Shown: positions 48,701 to 53,708, counted from the first letter of the stretch. The stretch: 64,000 nucleotides of DNA from Megascapheus bottae (GCA_024803745.1 JANJXV010000013.1:30980001-31044000), one strand, 5' to 3'. Numbers and translations are program-made. Notes: generated by a model not told the origin, from the letters alone.

Positions 48701-48993
48701 ATGAATATATAGGAATCCACGTGCACTGTCTCTTGATGTGAACCGAGTCGCACATTCTGAATGTGCCGTGTTCTAGCTTTGTAAAATATGTGAACAGAAA
48801 TTACTCATATTGAAAACAATGATTTCCACTAGGTGATGTGATTACTTTTGACAACTGGCGCTTACTTCACGGGCGGCGTAGCTACGAGGCAGGAACTGAG
48901 ATATCCCGCCATCTCGAGGGAGCTTATGCCGACTGGGACGTGGTCATGTCTAGGCTTCGCATCCTAAGGCAGAAAGTCAAGAATGGGAACTGA
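7296..48993 (+). CDS. BBOX1: BBOX1 gene: gamma-butyrobetaine dioxygenase, 7 coding exons, 387 aa
   Basis: Join of 7296-7514, 8733-8847, 19031-19229, 38786-38891, 44231-44427, 46253-46419 and 48833-48993 gives 1164 nt, 387 codons plus TGA, with no internal stop. Intron phases are 0, 1, 2, 0, 2, 1 and every intron is GT-AG. The family enzyme is a cytosolic Fe(II)/2-oxoglutarate dioxygenase that hydroxylates gamma-butyrobetaine to L-carnitine, the last step of carnitine synthesis. Visible residues: N-terminal zinc domain (Cys38, Cys40, Cys43, His82), iron triad (His202, Asp204, His347), Arg360 for 2-oxoglutarate, and the aromatic substrate cage (Tyr177, Trp181, Tyr194, Tyr205, Tyr366). Length and residue numbering match human BBOX1 as remembered. 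The 5' untranslated exon(s) and promoter were not identified. The gene looks intact and functional. Confidence 0.97.
7813..7890 (+). mobile_element. MIR-like ancient SINE fragment
   Basis: Resembles the MIR 3' region: an AATGAGAT-type stretch, then TTTGGCATACAGCGAGCACTC and an AATGAATA end. Old and diverged. Confidence 0.55.
8166..8465 (-). mobile_element. Young 5'-truncated L1 3' end
   Basis: L1 3' UTR in antisense (poly-T at the left, then the TTTTATTGTAATTAATAG tail and a C-rich tract). It is flanked by a 20-bp target-site duplication with one mismatch at 8146-8165 and 8466-8485. About 300 bp inserted in BBOX1 intron 1. Confidence 0.9.
8569..8651 (+). mobile_element. B1-headed SINE 3'-end fragment with (AAT)n tail
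   Basis: Matches only the last ~50 nt of the shared SINE 3' module (GGGACAGTGCCCAGAG, then a CAAGCCCCACGACC stretch), followed by an (AAT)n run at about 8627-8651. Confidence 0.6.
8733..8847 (+). CDS. BBOX1: BBOX1 coding exon 2 (residues 74-112, last codon split)
   Basis: Begins [13 protein letters not shown], which includes zinc ligand His82, and ends KLQEELFLP plus the first base of Glu112. Acceptor TTTTGTAAG|GTTTAC; donor CAG|GTAACC, phase 1. The exon links the zinc domain to the catalytic domain. Confidence 0.95.
8963..9103 (-). mobile_element. Old L1 3' UTR fragment
   Basis: AATTTTATTGTCAG tail, a GAGAGGTTATAGCTACATTTG stretch and a C/T-rich tract resemble the antisense L1 3' ends elsewhere in the window, but are more diverged. 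Confidence 0.6.
9285..9345 (+). mobile_element. SINE 3'-module fragment
   Basis: Matches the end of the ID-headed and B1-headed SINEs: GGGGACAGCACTCGGGCTC, then a GAGTTCAAGCCTGAGG stretch. Confidence 0.5.
9556..9590 (+). repeat. (GT)n microsatellite
   Basis: About 17 uninterrupted GT units. Confidence 0.97.
9889..10010 (-). mobile_element. Very short young L1 3' end (122 bp)
   Basis: Antisense L1 3' terminus only. An exact 15-bp target-site duplication (cagtttatactttct) lies at 9874-9888 and 10011-10025. Confidence 0.9.
10021..10257 (+). repeat. (TC)n/(TCTG)n/(TG)n compound microsatellite
   Basis: About 235 bp of almost pure pyrimidine TC with TCTG variants, switching to TG near 10217. It starts at the right target-site copy of the adjacent L1. 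Open frames over it are low-complexity artefacts. Confidence 0.95.
10325..10440 (-). mobile_element. Old L1 3' end fragment
   Basis: TTTTGTAATAAGTACAGAAG and GATTACAGTTACATAAAGCA resemble the antisense L1 3' terminus; diverged. Confidence 0.45.
10517..10761 (-). mobile_element. B1-headed SINE, full length
   Basis: Antisense copy. The shared tRNA-like 3' module comes first (CCTGAGCTCTTCAGCTCAAG), then the linker (GTGGTTAATTGGAG) and the B1 head (CTCCTAAGTAGCTAGG, ATTACAGGCATGAACCACTG). Confidence 0.9.
12289..12578 (+). mobile_element. B1-headed SINE with internal duplication
   Basis: B1 head (GCAGTGGCTCACGCCTGTAA), linker, then a 3' module in which the GCTGAAGAGCTCA...CCCAGGCC part occurs twice. 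It ends in an A-rich tail. Possible target copies are gaaattatag before and gaaattttatg after. Confidence 0.88.
12775..12818 (+). repeat. (GT)n microsatellite
   Basis: 22 uninterrupted GT units, directly abutting the 3' (tail) end of an antisense SINE. Confidence 0.97.
12819..12962 (-). mobile_element. ID-headed SINE, shortened
   Basis: Antisense copy: shared 3' module, then GTATGTGGTACCATGAATGC and the ID head remnant (CATGCTAGGCAAGCACACTA). The B-box region is partly lost. Confidence 0.85.
14641..14878 (-). mobile_element. ID-headed SINE with target-site duplication
   Basis: Antisense element ending in the ID head (TAGGCAAGCACTCTACCACT, AGGCCAAACTCCCAGC). The target copies ctgaagattttttt are at about 14626-14639 and 14879-14892. 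The left part (about 14641-14710) carries extra T/G-rich and SINE-like sequence. Confidence 0.88.
14905..14972 (+). mobile_element. Old ID-like SINE fragment
   Basis: tRNA-Ala-like layout: GTGTAGAGCACTAGCTTAGC (A-box side) and TTTAGGTTCAACTCTTAGC (B-box side), degenerate. Confidence 0.55.
14983..15020 (+). repeat. (GATA)n microsatellite
   Basis: Nine to ten GATA units with one interruption, at the 3' end of the ID-like fragment. Confidence 0.95.
15985..16100 (+). mobile_element. Possible MIR fragment
   Basis: GGCAAGGCTGTACTAAACC, ATCACATTGCATGATCACAA and the following bases loosely follow the MIR 3' consensus. Confidence 0.35.
16130..16778 (-). mobile_element. L1 fragment, ORF2 end and start of 3' UTR
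   Basis: Antisense L1: AGGGAAACCATAGAGCCTG, AGAATTCCGTTGTGTATAAG and CATTCATCTACTGAGGGGCA match the other L1 ORF2 ends here. It lacks the poly-T 3' terminus and stops against a SINE at 16779. Confidence 0.8.
16779..16976 (-). mobile_element. B1-headed SINE with internal deletion
   Basis: Antisense copy. 3' module (GGGCCTGGGCACTGTCCCTG) and B1 head (CAGATCTCAGCCTTCTGTGT) are present. Most of the linker is deleted. Confidence 0.88.
17583..18492 (-). mobile_element. 5'-truncated L1 with ORF2 C-terminal remnant
   Basis: Antisense L1: 3' UTR with C-rich tract (about 17690-17740), then the ORF2 C-terminus. The minus-strand open frame 17991-18467 reads [20 protein letters not shown] and [17 protein letters not shown], typical of the L1 ORF2 C-terminal zinc-knuckle region. 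It has no start of its own and is not a functional gene. Confidence 0.9.
19031..19229 (+). CDS. BBOX1: BBOX1 coding exon 3 (residues 112-178, both end codons split)
   Basis: Completes Glu112, then [18 protein letters not shown] and [17 protein letters not shown], and ends YLTFY plus two bases of Gly178. This is the first part of the TauD-like double-stranded beta-helix catalytic domain. Tyr177 is a substrate-cage residue. Acceptor TTCCCAG|AATGCC; donor TGG|GTGAGT, phase 2. Confidence 0.95.
20319..20653 (-). mobile_element. Young 5'-truncated L1 3' end
   Basis: Antisense L1 3' UTR with an exact 14-bp target-site duplication (agagtttaaattta) at 20305-20318 and 20654-20667. Confidence 0.92.
22030..22221 (+). 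mobile_element. ID-headed SINE, near full length
   Basis: Sense copy: A-box side TTTGGCCTAGTGGTAGAGTG, B-box side CAGGTTCGATTCCTCG, then the shared 3' module and a poly-A tail. Exact target-site duplication aaaagtgcattgca at 22016-22029 and 22222-22235. Confidence 0.95.
22280..22382 (+). mobile_element. MER5-like hAT transposon fragment
   Basis: The end AAGTGATTCTCATATGCAGC followed by TTTGAGAACCATTG resembles the right end of the MER5 non-autonomous hAT family. Confidence 0.5.
23198..23267 (+). repeat. (GGT)n followed by (TG)n microsatellite
   Basis: (GGT)n at about 23198-23223, then 21 TG units at 23226-23267. Histidine/threonine-rich open frames on the other strand are artefacts. Confidence 0.95.
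23373..23568 (+). mobile_element. ID-headed SINE, full length
   Basis: Sense copy with the B-box side GGGTTCGATTCCTCGGTACC, shared 3' module and poly-A tail. Target copies cagcaagatat (23361-23371) and cagcaaggtat (about 23570-23580) differ by one base. Confidence 0.93.
23848..24040 (-). mobile_element. ID-headed SINE in a multiply hit target
   Basis: Antisense copy, complete head (AGGCCAAACTCCCAACCC). Flanked by atacccccattttttt at about 23832 and atacctccattttttt at 24041. Confidence 0.92.
24057..24619 (-). mobile_element. 5'-truncated L1, alternative 3'-end subfamily
   Basis: Starts with TTAATTAAAGAACTTATTGA, the 3' terminus it shares with the copies at 3122 and 35167. It then reads antisense into the ORF2 end. 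Target copies atacctccattttttt at 24041-24056 and 24648-24663. A further inverted copy sits at its 5' junction. Confidence 0.88.
24664..24888 (-). mobile_element. B1-headed SINE
   Basis: Antisense copy: CCCTGAGCTCTTAAGCTCAA module, GGTTAGTTGGAGATAAGAG linker and B1 head (CTGAGTAGCTAGGATTACAG). Confidence 0.9.
25341..25577 (+). mobile_element. ID-headed SINE with target-site duplication
   Basis: Sense copy with a poly-G run at its start and a small internal duplication (TTGTCTAGC repeated). Its tail is extended by AAAAAG units. Target copies aaatgggaggcct (25328-25340) and aaatgggaggtct (25578-25590). Confidence 0.93.
27190..27660 (-). mobile_element. Ancient L1 3' UTR relic
   Basis: GGCATAATTGACAAAAATT and following bases, AACATACCATCAACTCAGG and CAAGTTCAAGTGTGCAATC loosely match the antisense 3' UTR of old mammalian L1 (L1M-like). 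Boundaries are approximate. Confidence 0.5.
28329..28522 (+). mobile_element. Degenerate B1-headed SINE
   Basis: GTCAGGAAGCTGAGATCTGG and AGTCCCTGAGTTCAGACC match the head and 3' end of the family. The middle is strongly diverged. Confidence 0.6.
28548..29814 (+). mobile_element. 5'-inverted (twin-primed) young L1
   Basis: Left segment 28548 to about 29206 is antisense L1 ORF2; its minus-strand frame reads [20 protein letters not shown]. The right segment, about 29207-29814, is sense: end of ORF2, 3' UTR with a G-rich purine tract, and an A-rich tail. An exact 14-bp target-site duplication (aaattgtaggtgtt) at 28534-28547 and 29815-29828 shows one insertion event. Confidence 0.93.
31798..32013 (-). 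mobile_element. Diverged B1-headed SINE
   Basis: Antisense: CCTGGGCACTTTCCCTCAGC, GAGTGGTTAATTGCAGTTA and CAAATCTCAGCCTCCTGAGT mark module, linker and head. Confidence 0.85.
32155..33205 (-). mobile_element. 5'-truncated L1, older subfamily
   Basis: Antisense L1 of about 1 kb: 3' UTR with C-rich tract, then ORF2 end (AGAATTCCATTGTGTATAAA, CATCTACTGAGGGGCATCTG) ending near AACTCTCTCTTATG. No intact reading frame. The flanks resemble each other only weakly. Confidence 0.88.
34000..34232 (+). mobile_element. B1-headed SINE
   Basis: Sense copy with a diverged head (TAGCTACCCAGGAGGTAGAT), linker (TCTTATCTCCAATTAGGCAC) and 3' module. Confidence 0.87.
34296..34420 (+). mobile_element. MIR-like ancient SINE
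   Basis: ATTTTGCAAGTATATAAATT, GAGACTCAAAAGG and ATATAGCTAGTCAGTTAC follow the MIR core and 3' consensus. Confidence 0.5.
35167..35927 (-). mobile_element. Composite L1 insertion with opposed halves
   Basis: 35167 to about 35363 is the antisense 3' terminus of the TTAATTAAAGAATTTATTAA subfamily. About 35364-35927 reads as sense-oriented older-looking L1 ORF2 end (GATGAATGGACAAAGGAAAC, GGAATTTTATTCAGCCAATG). An exact 17-bp target-site duplication (aaactaaagcaattctt) at 35150-35166 and 35928-35944 brackets both halves. Confidence 0.85.
35958..36188 (+). mobile_element. B1-headed SINE
   Basis: Sense copy: head CTCATGCATGTAATCCTAG, linker TCCAATTAGGCACC and 3' module. Its tail has become an (AC)n repeat. 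Confidence 0.9.
36189..36234 (+). repeat. (AC)n microsatellite at SINE tail
   Basis: 23 AC units immediately after the SINE 3' end, probably grown from its A-rich tail. Confidence 0.97.
36265..36480 (+). mobile_element. Possible L2 LINE fragment
   Basis: GAGTAAAATCTCATGTTCTT and CAAAGCCTTTTAGGATCTAG resemble L2 3' sequence around the AAAGTCCAAA...GGCCCT motif; strongly diverged. Confidence 0.4.
36515..36692 (+). mobile_element. Old B1-like SINE interrupted by an ID-headed SINE
   Basis: CCTGGCTCATGGCTATTATT and AGTTTGAGGCCATGGAAG suggest a degenerate 7SL-type head. Its 3' end seems to resume after the next element at about 36887-36935. Confidence 0.5.
36693..36885 (+). mobile_element. ID-headed SINE, full length
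   Basis: Sense copy: GGAGTTTGGCCTAGTGGTAG head, CCCGGGTTCAATTCCTCAG B-box side, shared 3' module and poly-A tail. Confidence 0.93.
37047..37285 (+). mobile_element. B1-headed SINE with target-site duplication
   Basis: Sense copy, well preserved (GTGGTGGCTCATGCCTGTAA head). Target copies agaagttgccaac (37034-37046) and agaagctaccaac (37286-37298). Confidence 0.95.
37430..38400 (+). mobile_element. Old L1 ORF2 remnant, interrupted by a SINE
   Basis: Sense-oriented, decayed ORF2 sequence around and after the reverse transcriptase (AATGAACAATCTGAAAAGGA, AGGGCAGTCTCTTCAAC-like motif). It is split by the ID-headed SINE at 38156-38331 and resumes to about 38400. Many stops and frameshifts. Confidence 0.75.
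38156..38331 (+). mobile_element. ID-headed SINE, 3' shortened
   Basis: Sense copy. The module ends early, after AAAGCCCAAGGACTG, and runs into an A-rich tail. Exact target copies gaacagtctc at 38146-38155 and 38332-38341. Confidence 0.93.
38786..38891 (+). CDS. BBOX1: BBOX1 coding exon 4 (residues 178-213)
   Basis: Completes Gly178, then [18 protein letters not shown] and [17 protein letters not shown]. It carries iron ligands His202 and Asp204 (the HxD motif) and cage residues Trp181, Tyr194 and Tyr205, so it is the catalytic core exon. Acceptor TTTTACAG|ACATAC; donor GGG|GTAAGG, phase 0. A second GT (GTGAGC) lies 5 nt further on and would shift the frame. Confidence 0.96.
39436..39664 (+). 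mobile_element. B1-headed SINE
   Basis: Sense copy: head GGTGACTCAAGCCTGTAATC, linker, 3' module and poly-A tail, followed by a (GATA)n run. Confidence 0.9.
39671..39721 (+). repeat. (GATA)n microsatellite
   Basis: About 12 GATA units at the tail of a SINE. Confidence 0.97.
40329..40365 (-). mobile_element. 37-bp tailless ID-head insertion
   Basis: Only the first ~37 nt of the ID-headed SINE, in antisense (ACTAGGCCAAACTCCCAGCC is its 5' edge), with no 3' module and no poly-A/T. Bracketed by a 17-bp target-site duplication with one mismatch (tggttcagaattttcta / tggttcagtattttcta) at 40312-40328 and 40366-40382. Confidence 0.88.
41293..41495 (+). mobile_element. L1 3' UTR, variant subfamily
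   Basis: GACAAAGGGTGAACAAATGC-type start, G-rich purine tract near 41365-41410 and GGTAACAATGTTCAGG match the copies at 49400 and 59784. Confidence 0.7.
41757..41862 (+). mobile_element. SINE 3'-module fragment
   Basis: CAGCTGTGACTCAAAGTGG and GCACTAGCCTTGAGC up to CGAGTTCAAGTCATAGG. The B1 head is missing. Confidence 0.75.
42488..42633 (-). mobile_element. B1-headed SINE fragment
   Basis: Antisense: TGAGTGGTTAATTGGAGATA linker followed by a worn B1 head. The 3' module is mostly missing. Confidence 0.75.
43690..44080 (+). mobile_element. Possible L2 LINE fragment
   Basis: AATCCTTCATTTGACATTTA, AAGTCTCTCCACGAAG and CAGTTTAAATATCATCTCCC resemble the L2 3' region (CTCAAATGTCACCTCC-like motif). 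Ancient. Confidence 0.45.
44231..44427 (+). CDS. BBOX1: BBOX1 coding exon 5 (residues 214-279, last codon split)
   Basis: Encodes [54 protein letters not shown] and SVQSKHKII plus two bases of Glu279, all within the beta-helix domain. Acceptor CTTTTTCCAG|GTTCAG; donor AGA|GTGAGT, phase 2. The open frame extends upstream into the intron, but family similarity starts at Val214. Confidence 0.96.
45277..45343 (+). mobile_element. ID-like SINE fragment
   Basis: AAAGCTCAGTGGTAGAGTG (A-box side) and CCCTGGGTTCAATTTCTAG (B-box side) in tRNA-Ala/ID order, with the middle deleted. Its tail leads into the GGAA tract. Confidence 0.75.
45344..45556 (+). repeat. (GGAA)n polypurine tract, about 215 bp
   Basis: Perfect GGAA units to 45418, then mixed GAAA/GGGA purines with only a few pyrimidines to about 45556. 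Long frames over it are artefacts. Confidence 0.95.
45660..45702 (+). repeat. (GT)n microsatellite
   Basis: About 21 GT units with one C interruption near the start. Confidence 0.96.
45893..45981 (-). mobile_element. Minute L1 3' end (about 90 bp)
   Basis: Antisense L1 3' terminus ending at TTGATAACCTTTCAC. A short repeat (aacttttt) flanks both sides. Confidence 0.82.
46253..46419 (+). CDS. BBOX1: BBOX1 coding exon 6 (residues 279-335, both end codons split)
   Basis: Completes Glu279, then [38 protein letters not shown] and [17 protein letters not shown], plus the first base of Gly335. This is an inner strand and helix segment of the catalytic fold. Acceptor AAAACAG|GTTAGA; donor CAG|GTGAGT, phase 1. 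Confidence 0.96.
46838..47135 (+). mobile_element. L1 3' UTR, sense
   Basis: TTCTTAATGTACTATGTTAT start, purine-rich tract near 46950-47010, end TACCTCGATAATAAAAAAAT with A-rich tail. Antisense-equivalent copies occur elsewhere in the window. Confidence 0.85.
47264..47512 (-). mobile_element. B1-headed SINE with (TTTA)n tail
   Basis: Antisense; the tail is a (TTTA)n run at 47264-47299. Target copies tgaatttattttt at 47251-47263 and 47513-47525. Confidence 0.93.
47553..47745 (+). mobile_element. ID-headed SINE, diverged
   Basis: GAATGCTTGCCCAGCATGC head and GTAGAGTGCTAGCCTTGAGC module. The 3' module is closer to the B1-headed type (GCAAAAGAAGTTCAGGGAC). Confidence 0.82.
47748..47807 (+). repeat. 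AT/TATG-rich microsatellite
   Basis: Imperfect (AT)n with GTAT interruptions at the SINE tail. Confidence 0.88.
48072..48145 (-). mobile_element. B1/7SL-like fragment
   Basis: CCCAGGCTTGTCTCAAACAA and CCTGGGACTACAGACACACA match an antisense B1 monomer without the tRNA-like half. Confidence 0.6.
48833..48993 (+). CDS. BBOX1: BBOX1 coding exon 7 (residues 335-387 and stop)
   Basis: Completes Gly335, then [40 protein letters not shown] and [12 protein letters not shown], then TGA at 48991-48993. It carries the third iron ligand His347, Arg360 for 2-oxoglutarate and cage residue Tyr366. Acceptor TTTCCACTAG|GTGATG. About ten CpG dinucleotides fall in 161 bp, far above the flanking introns. Confidence 0.96.
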
Positions 48994-49260
48994 ATTGCAC
49001 ATCTTGTCATTTTCAGGAAACTAATGACTGTATTTTAGGGGCTATGGCATAGTTCTTTATTATGGTGACCTGTCTCTTTTGAATATTAATTTCTTTATCA
49101 TTAAGCTTGCAACTGCTATCTCTGCTCTTTTCCTGAAGTCATACTTCAGGGTAAGCTGGTTAACTGTTTAAAACAGTATGCTTCTTTCTCAAATAAAAGA
49201 ATTCTCCTGTTCTGTTGCCCATGTGCTCTGATTTCCTTTGCCAATAAAATCCCTGCAAAA
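48994..49260 (+). other. BBOX1: BBOX1 3' UTR
   Basis: About 265 nt from the stop codon to the run of A at about 49257. AATAAA hexamers at 49192-49197 and 49243-49248 are plausible cleavage signals. Two more at 49317-49322 and 49334-49339 could give a slightly longer end. The true end is not fixed by sequence alone. Confidence 0.65.
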
Positions 49261-49339
49261 AAAAAAAAAAGAAAAAAACAAGCCTGCCAAAATCCCTACG
49301 TGTACTTTCTGTGTCAAATAAAAGAATTCTTCAAATAAA
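49192..49339 (+). terminator. BBOX1: Cluster of four AATAAA polyadenylation signals
   Basis: AATAAA at 49192, 49243, 49317 and 49334. The context AAATAAAAGAATTCT occurs twice (49191 and 49316), separated by an A-rich stretch at 49257-49279. Confidence 0.7.
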
Positions 49340-49399
49340 GCTTTCAGTATGCAAGTTTATCTGATTTGGTGATGGGAAGGGGAGTCACACAAATGGTGA

Positions 49400-49635
49400 G
49401 ACAAAGGACAAAGGTGAACCAATGCAACAGTGATACTCACAAGAATCTATGTTGGAAATAAACGTTACAACTTGGATGAAGAGGGGAGCTGGAAGGGGGA
49501 AGGGAAAGTGGAAAAATAGGGATGGGTAACAATGTTCAACAAGAATTGTACTCATTTCCTTACTTATGGAACTGTAATCCCTCTCTACATCACCTTTACA
49601 ATAAAAAAATAGAATAAAATATTTTTAAATAAAGC
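49400..49635 (+). mobile_element. L1 3' UTR just past BBOX1
   Basis: ACAAAGGTGAACCAATGCAA, purine-rich tract near 49480-49530 and CTCTCTACATCACCTTTAC end followed by an A/T-rich tail. Same variant as at 41293 and 59784. Confidence 0.75.
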
Positions 49636-50644
49636 TTGCCATTTAAATAAAACTTGCCTTATAAAATAGTTCTCTTCAGTGACCTCACAGACACACTTAA
49701 TTATCTTTGACAGGCCTGGGGAAAAAGGCTTCATATTTCCAAAGGCCTATTTTATTTACTCTTATTATAGAATTCTAATACACAGACTTCCAGACCTTAC
49801 TAACTTGACCATCTCAACACTATTTGTAATATCTAAATAATGAAAGCCAACTGAAGTAAACTAAATTAAAAGAATCTCATCTTCCTAAAATTCTCTTGCT
49901 CCACCACCCCAAAAACAATACTCTCATAGAATGCCACCCTTGCTTATACCTGTCAGTGGATCTCGTTGTTGTTGTTTCTTGTCTTGAGCTAACATCTAAA
50001 AGAGAAAACCCAAGGTGCCTATGGCACTCATGAACAGACAAGTATTTGCTAACCTCTGGACAGCTTCACCTGCTGCTCTCAACTCTCTCAGGGATACTTC
50101 AGCTCAGTGGCAGAACAGATGTGACAGTCACAGAAGTATTCATGACCAAAGAAGAGGTTGAGGATTACTGTTTGGTTACATCCTAGTAGTACTGTAGTCT
50201 GTAGAATTTTGGATGTGACACACTGTTACTTAAAGTCATAATCACTGACACCACTGCATAGCTCTAGCTTTTCCCTTAAGATCCCATTTAAACATGACTT
50301 CCATTCACATTTTACCATATAACTGGGAATCTGGCTCAAGATCATCTTATCCCATGTCAAGAAGTCCTTCTGACATGCTAAACTCTGGCATTACGTTCAC
50401 AACTCCAGTCCAAACTTCTTCCCCTACGGCTCCCTGGGCTTTCTTTGCCCTTTCCTATCATCTGGACTTGAGTGGACCTAAGGAAATTACATGACATGCT
50501 TGATTCCTTTGAACTTGCAAAGTAATAAACAATGTTCTTAATTTCTCTAAAAATATTCTTAGAATAAAATAAGTGAGTTCAATAGGGACGTAGCATGTTT
50601 CAAACCAACATTCAACACTTAAAGAAAAATTATTGGAATAGTCA

Positions 50645-50866
50645 GAAACTCATGGCTCAATTCTATAATTCCAGCTACTCAGAAGCCTGAGATCTGAGGA
50701 TCACAGTTCAAAGCCAGCCCTGGCAGTAAAATCTGAGACTCTTGTTTCTAATTAGCAATCGGGAAACAAGAAGTGGTGCTGTGGCTCAAAGTAGTATAGC
50801 ATCAACCTTGAGCAAAAGAGCTCAGGGATAGCACCCAGGCCCTGAATTCAAGCTCCATGACTGACT
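50645..50866 (+). mobile_element. B1-headed SINE
   Basis: Sense copy: AATTCCAGCTACTCAGAAGC head, GGTGCTGTGGCTCAAAGTAG module and CAGGCCCTGAATTCAAGC end. Confidence 0.9.
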
Positions 50867-51317
50867 CTCCTCCTAAAAATCACCTGACTAATGCCAGATC
50901 CATCTATTCATGACCTCTAAACTGTGGGTAATTTCCAGACTAAAGTCATATCCTATTTTTATTTGAGATATTTATCACACATCTTGTTTATATCAAAATA
51001 TCTGATCGATTAAGGATTGAGAAGGATTTGAAAGGGGGGGAACTAGTTTGCCTCCTTTTAGTCCATTAGGTGAACAGATGAGGATGAAGATAATAACATA
51101 CCATGTTTACAGAATGGTTCTTAGGAAGGCACCCAAACCAAACTGAAGATACGAAGAAAAAGCTTCTGTCTGAGTTGTATTAAGAGGACGAAGAGTAATT
51201 TTCCAGGCAAAGACAAGGAAACATTCCTGTACACATTGAAGAAAAGAAGTGCAAAGTAGTGAGAGTGAAGGAGACATAGGGAATGTGTTGGAAAAGTAGA
51301 CTCTTGGCATAGCCAAG

Positions 51318-51476
51318 GTTCAAATCATATTTAATGACAGTTAACTAGGTGTCTTTGGATAAGTAACCTTTCTTGGGAAGGTTGGAGTAAGGTTTTTTGC
51401 TATCTATAAATAAGATTAATAACAGCTTTTATTTCATTAAATTTTTATTAGTATTAAATGAAAGTTTATGTAGTGT
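51318..51476 (+). mobile_element. MIR-like ancient SINE
   Basis: TTAACTAGGTGTCTTTGGAT, AAGTAACCTTTC and CTATAAATAAGATTAATAAC follow the MIR core (CTTGGGCAAGT...TAAAATGGGGATAATAA). Confidence 0.6.
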
Positions 51477-51655
51477 TTTCTCAACTTTTGAGATGATGAA
51501 GTACACCAGTGGTGCTTTTTAAAATAAATGCAGCTTCCCAGACTATTCCCTAAAGATATGATTCAATAGATCTGGGATACAGACCAGCAATTGTATTTTT
51601 AGCAAGGATCCCAGATGATATGCATCATTAGCGAAATCTAGAAGATATTGAGATA
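51477..51655 (+). mobile_element. MER5-like hAT transposon relic
   Basis: CAGTGGTGCTTTTTAAAAT, GATTCAATAGATCTGGGAT and CAGCAATTGTATTTTTAGCA match the internal order of the MER5 non-autonomous hAT family. Confidence 0.6.
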
Positions 51656-53708
51656 TAACCTTTAGCATACTTCCAGGCTCAGGGTGAGTACTGAAGAGCT
51701 GTTAACTATTATTACTTATAATAACAAAGGCTGAAGAAGAAAAGTGTGAGCTAGGGTGAGAAGAGATAAATGAGACAGGAGAGGGAGACAGAGCCAAGTA
51801 ATGAAATAATTAAATGCATGCTATATGACATAGTTGGTGTTTTATCTCAAAAGCATGGGGATGTCCTTTAAAGGTTTTCTAAAAAAAAACAGTGAATTGC
51901 CTTAATCAGATATTTATTTTTATTAAAGATCCAAGTAGCTTTATTGAAGAAGGGATTCTAAGTGTGCAGAACTAAAAGCTACAAATCCATGCAGGAGGTT
52001 ATTGCAGGAAGCCAGATGGAAAGTTAAGAAGGATTGAATTAGCCACTGGAGAGGGCCTGGAGGAATATTTAAAAGGCTAAATCGGGAGAGCTTGATGTCT
52101 TTCAGGTAAAGAATGAAGGATGTGTCTAGGATTTCTCTCAGGTCTTGTTAGGGAAACCGGTTATGTAGAGGGAAAGAAGCCATGACGGAAGAGTCATGGC
52201 TGCAATTCAAACAGAAAGCAATTTGATTTTGAACATAATGAGCTTGCACTGTCATTGCACAAGCCCAGTTGGCAATCATATATCTGTACATAGAGTTCAA
52301 GACAGAGATCTGGCTTAAAACTCCACATTTGGAATGCACACAGAAGGTAGATTCAATATCCACTTATTTGCTTTGTGACATTTAGTGATGTGCCCAAGTC
52401 ACAATCCTAATGATTTGATGCTAAACTAATGAAACTAGCATGTGATTTGGTAATAAATTGATACTAGCCTAGCTCATGGAATTTGCTGAAGTGAAGAACA
52501 TGGAGAATCAGTGGGAACTTGAATCTAAAATGCAGATAAACTTCTTACATATCATATTGTGTCTCTAGAAGATGACTTTCCAGGCTAAATTTCCATACTC
52601 TTGCTGTTTCTTCCACTGCTGCAAATATTTCTACCCTTGAAAGAATACAGAAGGATTGGATTCCTTTGCAACAATTTCTGGAGTGTTATACATGACATGA
52701 CATCTTATAGGCTAGAGCAGCTGGTGCTGACTAAATATGATTGAGTTTCCTGGATGTAATTGCTACAAGAATTGACTTCTCCCTCTCCCAACCATTAAGA
52801 TCATAATAGATCTGACGTAATTTGGATTAGAATTTACCCCTGTCGGCAGTACAGATGTTACTGCCTTCCATTTTTGGGATTTGATTTGGATAATGTGAGC
52901 TACTTGGCTAGCTCACATCATATCACATGGTATCCACATTGATCTCTATTTCTTCTTCCAGTCTAGGACCAAAATGTAGACAAATGAGTATTTATAGATG
53001 ACGTTTATACCAAAGAAATTCCATGAAGAAAGAAAGTGACACCATATGTGACTTCTCTTTCAGATTTTAAATTATGGAACAAAGGATATTTTACAAACAA
53101 ATACATTCTTTAATACCAATTGGAAGATAGATTTGAAACAAAATAATTGCAATAAAAAAGGTGATATGTTTAGACTCTATAAGTTTGGTAAATGCCTCTG
53201 AGACTCTCAATAGATTTCTCCAGCTATCTCTATCACCTTTTATTCATGAAAACTCCCCCTTTCTCCACCAAGACTGGCCAACAACATTGTGCCTAAAAAG
53301 TCCTCCACTCATTTTCCCCAACATCAGCAATAAAATTTGGCAGGCATTCATACACTTGTAGAAACAGCTCCATCATGTCACTGGCTTAAATAGAGCCCTA
53401 TTTTTCTTTGTCTTACCAAAAGTACCAACTGCCATAGGGTCAAGTCCTAATCAATACTCTCCCCTCTACCTATGTCACAGATTCCACCAATTATCCCTCT
53501 CCCTCTTTTTTTCCCAGCAGTAGTAGGAATTGACATACCACTTAGCAATACTGCTTAGTGACACTGCTGATTCTAGGGTACGATCTCATTTCTTTCCACA
53601 CACACTTGAGCCATAATCCACCTACTATAAGCTTCCCATTACCTGTAAGCTCCCAGACACCTTCTCACTTCCATTTTCCCTTCTGTGGAAGTAGCTTCTT
53701 GTAAAATT

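Larger units (their letters stand above)
46420..48832 (+). other. BBOX1: BBOX1 intron 6 (phase 1)
   Basis: 2.4 kb, donor GTGAGT and acceptor TTTCCACTAG. Holds an L1 3' UTR, two SINEs, an AT microsatellite and a B1-like fragment. 46425-46835 and 48150-48830 show nothing recognisable. Confidence 0.9.
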
